From positions 82,994,501 through 83,058,500 of the forward strand of contig JAWZYU010000011.1 of NCBI GenBank assembly GCA_038380435.1: a stretch of DNA of 64,000 nt, read 5' to 3'. How positions within the stretch are numbered: the stretch's first letter is position 1; every line of letters begins with the position of its first letter. The DNA is from Ryuthela nishihirai. Taxonomy: Eukaryota; Arthropoda; Arachnida; Araneae; Heptathelidae. The notes under the pieces were generated by a model that worked only from the letters and a program-made list of their open reading frames with translations, made no database searches and was not told the DNA's origin. Below are positions 46,858 through 56,699 of the stretch, one piece after another. The position numbers and the translations under genes are program-made.

Positions 46858-47447
46858 TGTGATTGGCCTGTTGTAAGGCTCCAGGCCATTCGAGTGGAAA
46901 AACAGCGGAGAGCGTTCTGCCCTGCCGTTCTGGGCCCGAAACTAAGTAAGATGACGAAGAAGAGATGGAGGAGGTCTCCCCCAGAGTGTCGGCAATTCCT
47001 TTGGGATCAGCAATTGCCTGTCCATTGTGCTCCAGGATCGATAACGAGTGGGATGTGTAGTTCCCAACCATCTTCCGGACTTTATCCCACACGACATAAG
47101 AACTGGTCGTGCGGGTGATAGAAGATGTGTACTTGATCCAAGATTCCTTCTGGCTCTGGCGTCGGACGAAACAAGCTTTTGCCCTGGTGCGTTTTAACTT
47201 TTCAAGGTTGGGGGTCGTCGGATATCTCCGAAACACCCCCCAAGCCTTGTTCTGAGCCTTACGAGCTGCAGTACAATCTGAATTCCACCACGATTTCGGA
47301 AAACGAGGAAACCGTGTCGAAGTTTGAGGAATTGTTGATGCAGCAGCATCTACGATACAGTCCGTTATCTCCGCTACTGCCACATTGATGGGCTCCTGGC
47401 TGACATAGTGGTCATCGAGCTCAGAGAGCAGCTCGAAACCACCCCAG

Positions 47448-48140
47448 TCAGCCCGATCGAGCCTCCACCACGAGATGCGTGAAGGGCTGAAATGCCCCCC
47501 CACAGGAGATGGTGCAGACCACAGGGCAGTGATCGCTTCCGTATGGGTTGTCCTCGACCTCCCATGTAAAGAGAGGAAGGATCGAGGAGGAGCAGATGGT
47601 AAGATCACTGACAGTGAGAGTGCGGGTTGGGGAGTGAAAGTAAGTACTGACATCAGTGTTCAACAGGGAGAAGGATCCAGGAGCCACTGCTCCAGGACCC
47701 CACCCCTCCCGTTGGTGTCAGCACTACCCCAAAGTGGACTGTGTCCGTTGAGATCCTCCATAACGAGGAAGAGGGACAGCAGCTGCGAGACGAGATCATC
47801 AAGGTCTTCCTGGAAGATGCTCCCAGGTGAAAGATATACAGAGCAAAAAGTCAGCGAGAATCCCACAAAGAGAGGAATGGCTACCGCCTTTAAGTTGGTG
47901 GTGAGGGGTACGACCTGGACTGGAGAATGGTTGCTCACGAGGATGGCGACACCCCCAGGAGCTGGACCATCTAAATCCTGGTCCTAGCGAACTAGTGAAA
48001 AGTGCCGGATCGTGGGATAGGTGACTGGCTGCAATTATGTCTCCTGCAGGCACACACAGATCGGCTGGTGTGCCTGAAGAAGTGCCTTCATGTCGTCGAT
48101 TCCTCTGGAATCAACGACAATTCCATTGTAGGAGTGTGGC
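47448..48140 (-). pseudogene. I-type LINE endonuclease
   Basis: Begins near 48,140 with HQPICVCLQET (usual first catalytic region, followed by a stop). It continues VSNHSPVQVVPL, then MEDLNGHSPLWGSADTNGRG (47,800-47,740) and ends with NPYGSDHCPVVCTISCG (about 47,530), the SDH signature of APE-type endonucleases. At least two frame changes. Confidence 0.8.
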
Positions 48141-48209
48141 CATCTCAGGACTTAGAAGAGTGGGCGGACGACGAATTCCTATTCCACTTAACCGCCGCAG
48201 AGGACAGTT

Positions 48210-49400
48210 TAGTGAATACTGGACGGTCGGTATCCATGTCCTTGGAATCGTCTGAGGGGCAGGGATTGGTGACCGCCCTTTGCGGAGGAGTGATTATTTT
48301 CTTGGTCCCTGGTGGGGGCCCTTAGGTTTGGAAGGTCTTGCTGTCTGAGGGCGGGGAGGCGGAGGCCTTCCAGTGGAAGGCTGAGTTGCAGGAATGGAAA
48401 CCGGGGTTGATGTCGAAGTTGACACCACCCTCGGTTTTGCCTGCATGAGAAGGTCCTTCGTTGCTGGAGAGAAAGATTCAGTTGGTGGTACACTGATATG
48501 TCTGCACCGCCACCGAAGTCATTGGAACGAGGGTTTTCCAATGACTGCACCAGCACAGGAAACCTTGCCAGGTGGGGCGGGCAGTGCAGCTAGCTTTCTC
48601 GCTTCAGCATAAGAGATGTTGTTTGCTACTTTCAAGCGTTGCACCTCCTTTTCTTCCTTCCACTTTGCACAGTCCCAGGAGTATGCCGGATGTGCAACAG
48701 TTGACACAGCTTGCCTTCTTTGCTGTGCAGTCAGGATCCAGATAATCCTTACTGCGACAGCGAGCACAGGTGGGTTTGCCCCGGCAAGCTGTGCGGCCAT
48801 GACTGCATATCTGACACTGAAAACAGTGCAGAGGGTTCGGTATATACGGCCATACCTTACAATGTAAATAACCTGCCTTGATGGAAGAAGGCAGGCGTGG
48901 CGAGTTGAATGTAAAAATCAGTACTCAGCTGGGTACTAATTTCCCATCACCGCATGTCGAAACCCAATGGACCACTGTTACTCCTTGAGGTATGAGCTCT
49001 GAGAGGATTTCCTCCTCAGTGACTTTGAGGAAGAGCCACTCAAGTGATCACACCCCGAGAGGAATTCAGTTTTGTGCGGAGTGACCTGTACAGCCACCCC
49101 ACCAATCTCTGCAATTTTAAGTAGTAGTTCTGAATGTTTAGAACAAGCAGTCTCAACTTGCAAGTCGCCAGATCGTAAGTGCTTTACGGATTTCGGCTCT
49201 CCAGCAAGACCTTTCAAACCTTTATTCACGAAAAATTGGGACATGTCCCCAAGCACCTGATCGCCAGTGGAGTGGACGATCAGGAATCTCGGGAACGAAG
49301 ACAGAGACACAGAAGTCGATGGCAGAGATAACGGAGACAAAGAAGATGGGGGACTCATGTCGAGCCCTCTTGTTGGCACAGATTGCATTGATTTTAACAT
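48210..49400 (-). pseudogene. I-type LINE ORF1 (gag-like nucleic-acid-binding protein)
   Basis: 49,400-48,978 encodes RFLIVHSTGDQVLGDMSQFF, KGLKGLAGEPKSVKHLRSGD and VAVQVTPHKTEF, the conserved ORF1 core of jockey/I elements. A run of CCHC knuckles follows at about 48,845-48,690. The first, CFQCQICSHGRTAC, fits C-x2-C-x4-H-x4-C. The second, CARCRSKDYLDPDC, has Tyr where His is expected. The third (ASCVNCC...) is degenerate. The frame is broken between the core and the knuckles. Confidence 0.8.
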
Positions 49401-50077
49401 TCTCTCTTTCTTTTTGTGTTTCAGTGCCCGTTGTCCCCACCCTCCACGGAGCCCAACAAAGGGACGCCCAGTCGGGCGCCAGGGCTACGCAGGCACTATA
49501 CCCACACAGACAGTGAGCCAAGCCCTCACAAATAAATAGAAGGAAAATGAAAAGAGAAATGTGCAGAACAAAAACATTCTACACAAAAGAAACAAAGCGA
49601 AAAATATCAAAATTGTGAATGGCCAAACTGGCCTCACAAAGAATGGATAATGACAAAAGGAAAATAATCTGAGGAAACTTGCAAACCTGTATCCAGACCG
49701 TGGGCAAGGTTACTCACCGCTCTGCATGGTCGACCCTAGCAGGACCTGTCCACCAGCTGATTGCTCCTGGGGGGGGCCACCCGAGGACTCCCGTTTACCG
49801 GAAGCAGAGGCCCCGGAATCCACTGCCCAACCCCGTGACAGACAGGCTCCCCAATGGCAAGGCGGCCAAAGGGGATCCCGCCAATCATGAGCTGAGGAGA
49901 GAAGACGGGGTCCCCCGGGCAACTACCAGGATCCTCCTTTCCCGGGACATGGGTCTCCACACGGCAAACACGCGGGCGAGCGTTCAGGACCCTGTGAAGG
50001 TAACCAAGCCAGCAGAACCTTCACAGGATGGTCCCCTCACTGCGTACAGGAGCTCGCACTGAGGAGGTTCCGAGAAC

Positions 50078-50950
50078 GCATCACTTTATTCTGCAAGAGA
50101 CAAATCATTCACATAATTCTGCAATGATCGTAGATGATTTTGTAACGCTCTCATATAGAATTTGTTAGACTCTGTGGAATTCAAAATAGATCTGTTTCTC
50201 ATCTAACGAATCAGATGTTATAGTTTCACCACTGCATGGAGTTTCTGTAAGCTTTTTAATCCTAGGAACACCTTGCCACAGTTCTTACACATTGAAAGGA
50301 ATCCTTTCCAGACTTGATCACTCTATCATTCATATTAATCACAAGAGTAAAAAACCACAATATCCAGTAAACAACCTACACGACTATACCTGTCAACAAA
50401 TTCGGTACATCTCAGCATCGAACAATGGACGTGGTTAAAAAGATTCCCGCAACTCAAATCACCTGCAGCTTGTTGGCTCTAAGTTTGAAAGTAATAAATT
50501 TTCTAATGCCGTAAGGGATGTCGAATTAACCAGACCACACTCCAAGACTACCTAATGTTGAATTGCATGATCAGATCAGCTAAGTTTCAGAAAAGCATTA
50601 AACACACTCGCCAGAAAGGAACTTTTTCAGATTCTACGTACGAATTGTATTGGCTGTGAAGTAGATCACCCAAGTCAGCTTCGACATTCGTGTCTTGCCG
50701 TATCCGTTGATGCCCATTTCGCAAAAGCCGTGAGAAACATTCATTTAAGTGAAATTTTTTCGCTAAATTTTTGTGGAAGAGGCAGGACTTGAAGATAGTT
50801 ATTCCTACGTTTGAATGGAACTTTCCTATGTTACTAAACGAAGTGTGCAACGAACTGGTACGTGCCTCTGAATATGTACTAAATAAATGCTAATAGTGTT
50901 ACTAAATAAATATGTTCTATATCTGATTTTTTCGTCATTGTGATTTCAAT
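50078..50950. other. Interior of the inverted-repeat element
   Basis: Continuation of 43,560-43,927 once the LINE is removed. One 87-codon minus-strand ORF (50,587-50,850) of unknown nature. Confidence 0.4.
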
Positions 50951-51371
50951 TCCTAATAGAGCTATAATGCCAATCTGTTGAGGTGTTAGCTTCTTTTGTA
51001 ACGAGCAATTGACAGATAGATAATATATTTATTCTTGTGTGTGAACACACGATTCATAGAAACAAAATGAACACACACACATCCAATTCACAGAAACAAA
51101 CATGAACACATTCGATTTGCAGAAACAAATATGAAAACATATACACGTACACACACACACACAATCATATGCGCGTGCGCACACATACCATGTACAAACA
51201 CACACATACAATTAACACATGTACAGAGACGAACATGAAACATGTATATGGAAGTATGTGACAAAACAGATATATATGAAGAAAGACAAAAACTTAGTCA
51301 ATCGCATTCATGTATGCATAGAGACATACATTCAGAAAGACATCCAATGAATATGTGGGACTATATATATA

Positions 51372-51445
51372 CTGCTCACAAAAATTAGGGGATATTTTTA
51401 TCGCTTCATATTCATTTTGAAATATTCCCTAATTTTTGTGAACAG
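51372..51445. mobile_element. 74-bp mariner-type MITE
   Basis: Terminal inverted repeats ctgctcacaaaaattaggg and ccctaatttttgtgaacag, flanked by TA on both sides. Inserted only in the right arm of the inverted-repeat element. Minimal deletion derivative of a Tc1/mariner element. Confidence 0.85.
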
Positions 51446-51867
51446 TATATAATATGTATATGTACAATGCCATACATCTCTTAACCACAGATATAAACAT
51501 GCATATATCCGTACTTTGCATAAGATCAGAGAAATTCTCGCATATACATAATCTTTACATAGTCATAAACATAGGAATATGTAAAATTAAAAAAAGGATT
51601 TTTATCGTGTTTGAAAGTAATAACGCCTATTCAGATTGTCTTCCGTTTATTCGAATCAGACTTGGAGTAAATGCAGTCAACATACTATAATTGCTTATTG
51701 TGAAAGAATGACTGTTCATGCCATTGTATTAATTTATAAACAGCCAAACATTCAAAAGACAATTTCTATTGAAGGTCTGATCAAATGATTTGGACTGGTT
51801 GATTACATTCTTTAGACAGTGATTTTTCTAATCCCTAGTACATGAATACATCATGGTAAAGATGTAT

Positions 51868-52663
51868 TTTTTACCAAAAATTATAACTTATATTCATTCA
51901 GTGTTTAAAGAGCTATGGAAGCTAGAATATTTCATAACAGTAATGTGTCATAAGAATATACCTCAGAAATTAATTAAAACCTAATAAGTATTGTCAACCA
52001 TTCAATAAAATATAAATTTTAGAAATTGGCATAATGATATTTTAATATTAGACAATTATGAATAATTTTTTTTTCTTATAAAACAAGATAATTTATTGTT
52101 AAATATTCCAGCTTCCATAATTCTTTCAATGCTGAAAGAATATTTTTGAAAATCGATTTCAATTAGTCTTTTTTTAATTTTTTTTGTTACATAGTCACCA
52201 AAATTTTAACAAATGTTTACAGTGAACTGTGATTTATATGAAAATGAAAATCTAAAATACGTTTTTTGCCATGTTTTATTACTAAAACTCAACATTTGGT
52301 AACGTCAATACAATTGTGTTTGTACATTTTTAGTTTCCAACACAGGTGAAATGTTTTAATAAAATGAGAATCTTAAAAATAATTTTAAATTAAAATTCAG
52401 AGATGTTTGAACTTAAAAAATTTTGGGTTTCTGCTTTTTCCTACTACACAATTTGATTCTGGTTTATACCATTGCTACAATAGCACACATTGTAGCAATG
52501 TACAATGGATACGTAATGGATTGTAGCAAATCCATTATGGTATTATGTTGATGCCAATAATGATCAGCTAATTCAGCTCACCAATAATGAAGTCGTCATA
52601 CTGATAATTTCACCATTTTCAATGTTCTATTAAAAGAGTATCTTTTTCTTTGTTCATTTTAAA
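51868..52663. other. AT-rich segment, downstream of the exon candidate
   Basis: Contains a minus-strand AATAAA at 52,275-52,280, about 385 bp past the stop at 52,664, which could serve as a polyadenylation signal. Two small hairpins lie at 52,470-52,537. Confidence 0.4.
52470..52537. repeat. Two adjacent hairpins
   Basis: cattgctacaat (52,470-52,481) pairs with 52,489-52,500 perfectly. taatggat (52,514-52,521) pairs with 52,530-52,537. Both share tgtagcaa, and an outer tacca/tggta pair encloses them. Confidence 0.85.
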
Positions 52664-52950
52664 CTACTCATCATATATTGGCTCGAATTCTTGATCTGCA
52701 AGAGTTTCCAATAGTTTATCTCCAGTTCTGTCTTCAATTTCTACAACCATTGGTTCAACTTCTGTAGCACATACACTTTCTTCATCTTGAATTTCTTGAC
52801 TCATTGCTTCTTGAGGGTCTGTTTCATCAACAGGTCCCCTATTTTCCTTGTCCCCTGGGCTTTCTTCATCTTGCATGCTATCCTTCCTATACCATTCATC
52901 AATTTCTAGCAGTTCTTTCTCAATTCTGGTCTTGTGAACTTCTATAACAG
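52664..52950 (-). CDS. Candidate 3'-terminal exon of a host gene
   Basis: The minus strand shows a pyrimidine tract (ttttttttctctttctacatag) ending at 52,951 as a good 3' splice site. An open frame of about 95 codons then runs to a stop at 52,664-52,666. The codon is split after its first base at the junction. It reads VIEVHKTRIEKELLEIDEWY, then a very acidic tail (DEESPGDKENRGP, EIQDEESVCATEVEPMVVEI) ending EFEPIYDE. Balanced codon use and no frameshift set it apart from the transposon relics. I do not recognise the protein. Upstream exons would lie beyond 53,030 and were not found. Confidence 0.5.
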
Positions 52951-53639
52951 CTATGTAGAAAGAGAAAAAAAAGGTCATAATTCCTTTCGTTAATGTCAAT
53001 ATACAGACCTTCCAAAATCTTATATCATCCACGTGGAAGATGAAGTTTTACATTAATATATGTAAATTCATTAGACATTTGAAGTAAATTTTTAATACTT
53101 TAACAAAATTTAAAAATCTCTATTGAACTCAGCTATAGTAAAAATACTATTATTAATTCTGAACTATCTATTATTGAACTATATGTACATATTGAACTGT
53201 AACTATCTAATTATTGAACTGAAAGCTATAGTAAAAACACTTTACTTGCTAATTCTGCCTAAAAATTATGAAATATATTAATATATAAAATATGGGCAGA
53301 ATTAACAAATAAAGTGCAAAATTCATGGCCATGAAATATTCAGGAGTAAATTAACGCTATTGGCGATTCTTATTTGTCATATGGATGCTGTATATGAAAA
53401 TCATATTGTACTATAAACTAGAACACATATAACCTCTGGCAAATATTGGAATCTTATTTTCAAAGGGAATGCAGTTATTCATTTACCGACTTTTGCACAC
53501 TCAAAAAGTTTTAACTGGAATTAATGGATGATTGGGAAAATGTAAATAGTGGTCTTTTATTAGTTATTATAACATAAAACGAGTATTTTTTATTCTTTGA
53601 AATGAAAAAGATGGATATTTAATCTTGATTGTTGCTTTT

Positions 53640-54350
53640 CTCGCACCCTTTTGAGAAAAGGAAGCAAATTGTTGCTGTCTGTGGTGATATTTCTTGACAT
53701 ACTTACCAGCGAAATTTCGAATTTCTAAAAACAGATATCTTGCAGTATTTGTTGAAAATTTCATCTTTTCCATATTTAGTGCTCTTTAATGATGCAAATT
53801 AAAACTACCTAAGGATCTGAAAGCTATAAATTATATTCATTAATCCTATCCAACAAAAAAAAAATCCTCCAATTATCTCTTAAAAAACATTTGAGTTTCT
53901 CCCCTCCTCACATGTAAGGGGCAACTTATTGTTGCATATGCAAAAACTTCACACTTTCTATCATAAATACATCGATTGCAATATTCATTTAAAACTTCGC
54001 AATTTTCAACTTTTTCCACTGTTAGAGGATGCAATTTAAATCTATGAGATTCGGAAAGTATGAATCGTAATATTTCAACAATACTTATCCCATCCCACCC
54101 CCAAAAAATTGTTAATTTAGCTCTAAAAATAAGCAATTTTTCATAAAAAAAGTTGCATTTTCCCACCTACTCTTGAAGTAAGGGTCTAACTAATTGTTGC
54201 AAATATCTCATGACTTTCAAAATTCACCAACAAAATTTCAAATTTCTAACATAAATGCTTCGTTTAAAATTTTCTATTTTTTCCACCATTAGAGGAAGCA
54301 TTTTAAACTTTTGGAAGATTCGGAAAGTAGATATCATAATATTTCACCAA
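53640..54350. repeat. Degenerate ~260-bp tandem repeat, three copies
   Basis: Blocks near 53,640, 53,910 and 54,180 share attgttgc, caccaacaaaatttc-aatttctaa-like and tttttccac-ttagagga-gca-tttaaa, then gattcggaaagta in two of them. Divergence is high. The ORFs across it (53,567-53,773; 53,873-54,166) are probably repeat-derived. Confidence 0.55.
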
Positions 54351-54469
54351 TAAAATAATTTTTACCTCTAAAAACAAAAAAGTTGTATATCTACAAACAG
54401 GCATAGAGACAGATGACAAAGTGAAAACGTTATCTCAATTTTCTTTTTCGAAAACTAGATAAAAACAAA

Positions 54470-54655
54470 TTAACCTTTAAGCAGTAGCATGCCACAAAAA
54501 GTCTGAGAAGTCCCTGCTAGCATAATATGCCATAAAGATTATCTGTGAGGAAGGCAAGAACCCAGCAGAAAGACAATATCCATGTTTTATCAAGACTCAA
54601 ACCCAGGTCTGTTTACTCCATAACCAAGCATGCTAACCATAGTGCCACTGGGATG
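54470..54655 (-). mobile_element. Old, diverged tRNA-SINE (family A)
   Basis: On the minus strand: ggcactatggttagcatgct, a decayed B box (acctgggtttgagtcttg), then a weak 3' body and tail. Clearly older than the other copies. Confidence 0.7.
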
Positions 54656-54844
54656 AATAAGCTGAGAATATACAACTAACAAAATACACTGAATGCCAAT
54701 TTATTAGGTACAGCAGCCCTCATCACATAATGGTTCATTCTAACATGCAATACATCACATGACCACACTGTGCAGTATAAATCAGGTAGACCAGCTCTTT
54801 GAGCATCAGAGTTGGACTGAGTGTCAGAATAGGCAAAAAGAGCA

Positions 54845-56500
54845 TCCTGAGTGACTTTGAACATGGCATGATAGTTGGTGCTAGGCATGCCAGTTCTAGC
54901 ATCTCCCAAACAGGCATCTTCCTGGGCTTTTCACACACAACTGTTTCAAGGGTTTATTGAGAACGGTGTGAAAAGCAAAAAACTACTAGTGATCGGCAAT
55001 CCTGTGGACAAAATCAGTTTATGGATCAGAGGGATCAAAGTAGACTGGCGAGAATCATGCAAGTGAACAGATAGGCCACAACCAGGCAAATCACAGCATA
55101 ATTAAATATTTGTATGCAGGTCATTTTCAAATGCACCATGAATCAGATCTTGTCAAGAATGGGCTATGACAGACTTCTACTGTCAGCGAAGAACATGAAA
55201 GGGAGTCTGCAGTGGAGGCAGGAGTATTGATACTGAACCGTTGAGGACTGGAAAAAGGTAGCCTGGTCACACGAATCAAGGTTCTTTTTGCATCAAGCTG
55301 ATGGATCAGAATTTGGCACAAGTAACATGAGGCCATGGAGCCATCTTGTCTGGTGTCAACAGTACGGGAAAATGGTGTGGGGAATGTTTTCCTGGCCCAC
55401 ATTAGTCCCAGTGATAAACGTCAAAGGGCACCTGAATGCCATGGCATATTTGAATATGTTGCTGACTAAATTCATCCTTTCATGAAGTATTTTGTGGAAA
55501 AAATTTCGCTGATGTATGGGATTCAAACTCACATCTCTCCAGAAACATGCCAGAATATTCCACCATTGAACTAATGACAGTTCTGTCTTTTTTTCCATTT
55601 AATATGACTCTTCACACTTCCTGTGATTTCAGCACCAGCACTTGGCACCATCTCAGATGGCAACTATTTCTTTTTTATTGCACTGAGTAAGATTAAATAA
55701 TGAAGATAAATAATGAAGTCACTTCATGTTATTAGTATTATTAATGATTTAAATAATAAGTAACAATCACAGAGTTACCTGTGGACTTTTTAACATCTGT
55801 AAATCAAGTTTGTAAAAAAAATTCTTTCCACAAAATTTTATTGATTTATAGATATTTTCCAAACAATTTTTTCCACAAAATATTTATTTATTTATAGACG
55901 TTAAAAAGTCAACAGGTAACTCTGTAATTGTTACTCATTGTTTAAATAATTAACAATGCTAAATAGTGTGAAGTGGCTTCATTATTTATTTCCATCTTAC
56001 TCAGTGCAATAAAAAATAGTTGCTACCTAAGATAATAGATGGTGCCAAAATCACAGGAAGAGTCATATTATGGGGAAAAAAGATACAGCTGGTGGTGTTA
56101 GTTCAATGGTGGAATATTCTGGCATGTTTATAGAGATATGTAGGTTCGAATTCTGTATGTTGGCAAAATTTTTCCCCACAAAATATTTATTGATTTATAG
56201 AAGTCAAAAAATCAACAGGTAACTCTGTGATTGTTACTTATTGTTTTTTTATTCCTTTATGGCTACAGTTTATCCTCACTCAGATAGACAATGATAATGC
56301 ACCTGCTTTCACCTGTTTAGCATGATAATGCACCTGCTCACAAGGCACATATTGTCACCAAATGGTTCCAGAAACACACTGACAAGTTTTCCTTGCTTTA
56401 TTGGTTTGCACAGTCCCCAGATCAAAATCATATGGAGCATCTTTGGGATGAGGTGCTAAGGGTTGTTCACAGCAAGACTGTGCAAATTGCAGCAACTGCT
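54845..56500 (+). pseudogene. Tc1 transposase, inactive
   Basis: N-terminal paired-type helix-turn-helix: LSDFEHGMIVGARHAS, then FLGFSHTTVSRVY (54,850-54,965), followed by a stop. The catalytic part at 55,250-55,485 reads WKKVAWSHESRFFLHQADGS (first Asp, normally SDES, now His), KMVWGMFSWPTL and LNAMAYLNMLLTKFI. After the insertion, HDNAPAHKAHIVTKWF (second Asp) and QSPDQNHMEHLWDEVLRVVH (56,400-56,470) complete the DDE region. Stops, frame changes and the D-to-H change make it dead. Confidence 0.88.
55490..56250. repeat. Inverted pair of tRNA-derived repeats inside the Tc1 element
   Basis: The plus-strand unit at about 55,860-56,180 contains a tRNA-like head (tggtgttagttcaatggtgg, B box ggttcgaattc, 56,094-56,170). 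The inverted unit at 55,497-55,855 has the same head in complement. A third partial plus copy of the body starts at 56,180 (ccacaaaatatttattgatt). Confidence 0.75.
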
Positions 56501-56642
56501 GCGTGACACAATTTTTGCATGGTACAACATCCTGCAAGTTCCATGCCCTGATGAATTTGGGCTGTTCTGAAGGCCAAAGGAGGTGCAACACGCTACTAAG
56601 AGGTGTACCTAATAAACTGGATGCTTTCCTAAGAGGCTACTA

Positions 56643-56697
56643 TATGTCTTCCAACAGCTGTCCAGTGAGTCTCCTTCCCCCAACCTTCCTTCTTTAT
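56643..56697 (+). repeat. Fragment of SINE family B
   Basis: gtcttccaacagctgtccag followed by tgagtctccttcccccaacc matches the core of the SINE at 23,874-24,255. Confidence 0.7.
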
Positions 56698-56699
56698 AA

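Larger units (their letters stand above)
43938..50067 (-). mobile_element. Near full-length I-type LINE with RNase H
   Basis: Flanked by a 10-bp target duplication ttccgagaac at 43,928-43,937 and 50,068-50,077. Minus-strand order: 5' leader (50,067-49,410), ORF1 (about 49,400-48,200), ORF2 endonuclease (about 48,140-47,450), reverse transcriptase (about 46,860-45,780), RNase H (about 45,285-44,950), C-terminal zinc finger ending in a stop at 44,475-44,477, and a 3' UTR with aacaacaagatgtaa-type short repeats ending in an A-rich cgccaaaaaaacccaaaaaa. RNase H plus APE endonuclease places it in the I superfamily. A SINE sits in the 3' UTR. Confidence 0.9.
42307..51867. mobile_element. Inverted-repeat element with ~0.9-kb arms, host for later insertions
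   Basis: Left arm 42,307-43,560 (including a 380-bp SINE insertion) pairs with right arm about 50,950-51,867. Landmarks on both sides: atacatctttaccatgatg, cattcaaaagacaat, a (GT)n/(AC)n tract and ttgtaacgagcaattg. Removing the LINE and SINE leaves about 3 kb. An interior ORF (50,587-50,850, minus) has no recognised motif. The transposon class is unknown and no target duplication was found. Confidence 0.75.
54696..56620 (+). mobile_element. Tc1-type transposon, split by an insertion
   Basis: Terminal inverted repeats ccaatttattaggtaca (54,696) and tgtacctaataaactgg (ending 56,620). Transposase pieces lie in between, with a ~760-bp insertion at about 55,490-56,250. The flanking TA is no longer evident. 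Confidence 0.85.

Noticed and set aside
45585..47987. Plus-strand ORFs of 70-170 codons between 45.5 and 48 kb
   Set aside because: Antisense shadows of the I-type LINE, whose minus-strand domains explain the region.
49679..50062. 127-codon plus-strand ORF and opposing Pro/Gly-rich ORFs
   Set aside because: Lies in the 5' leader of the I-type LINE; GC-rich composition gives chance ORFs on both strands.
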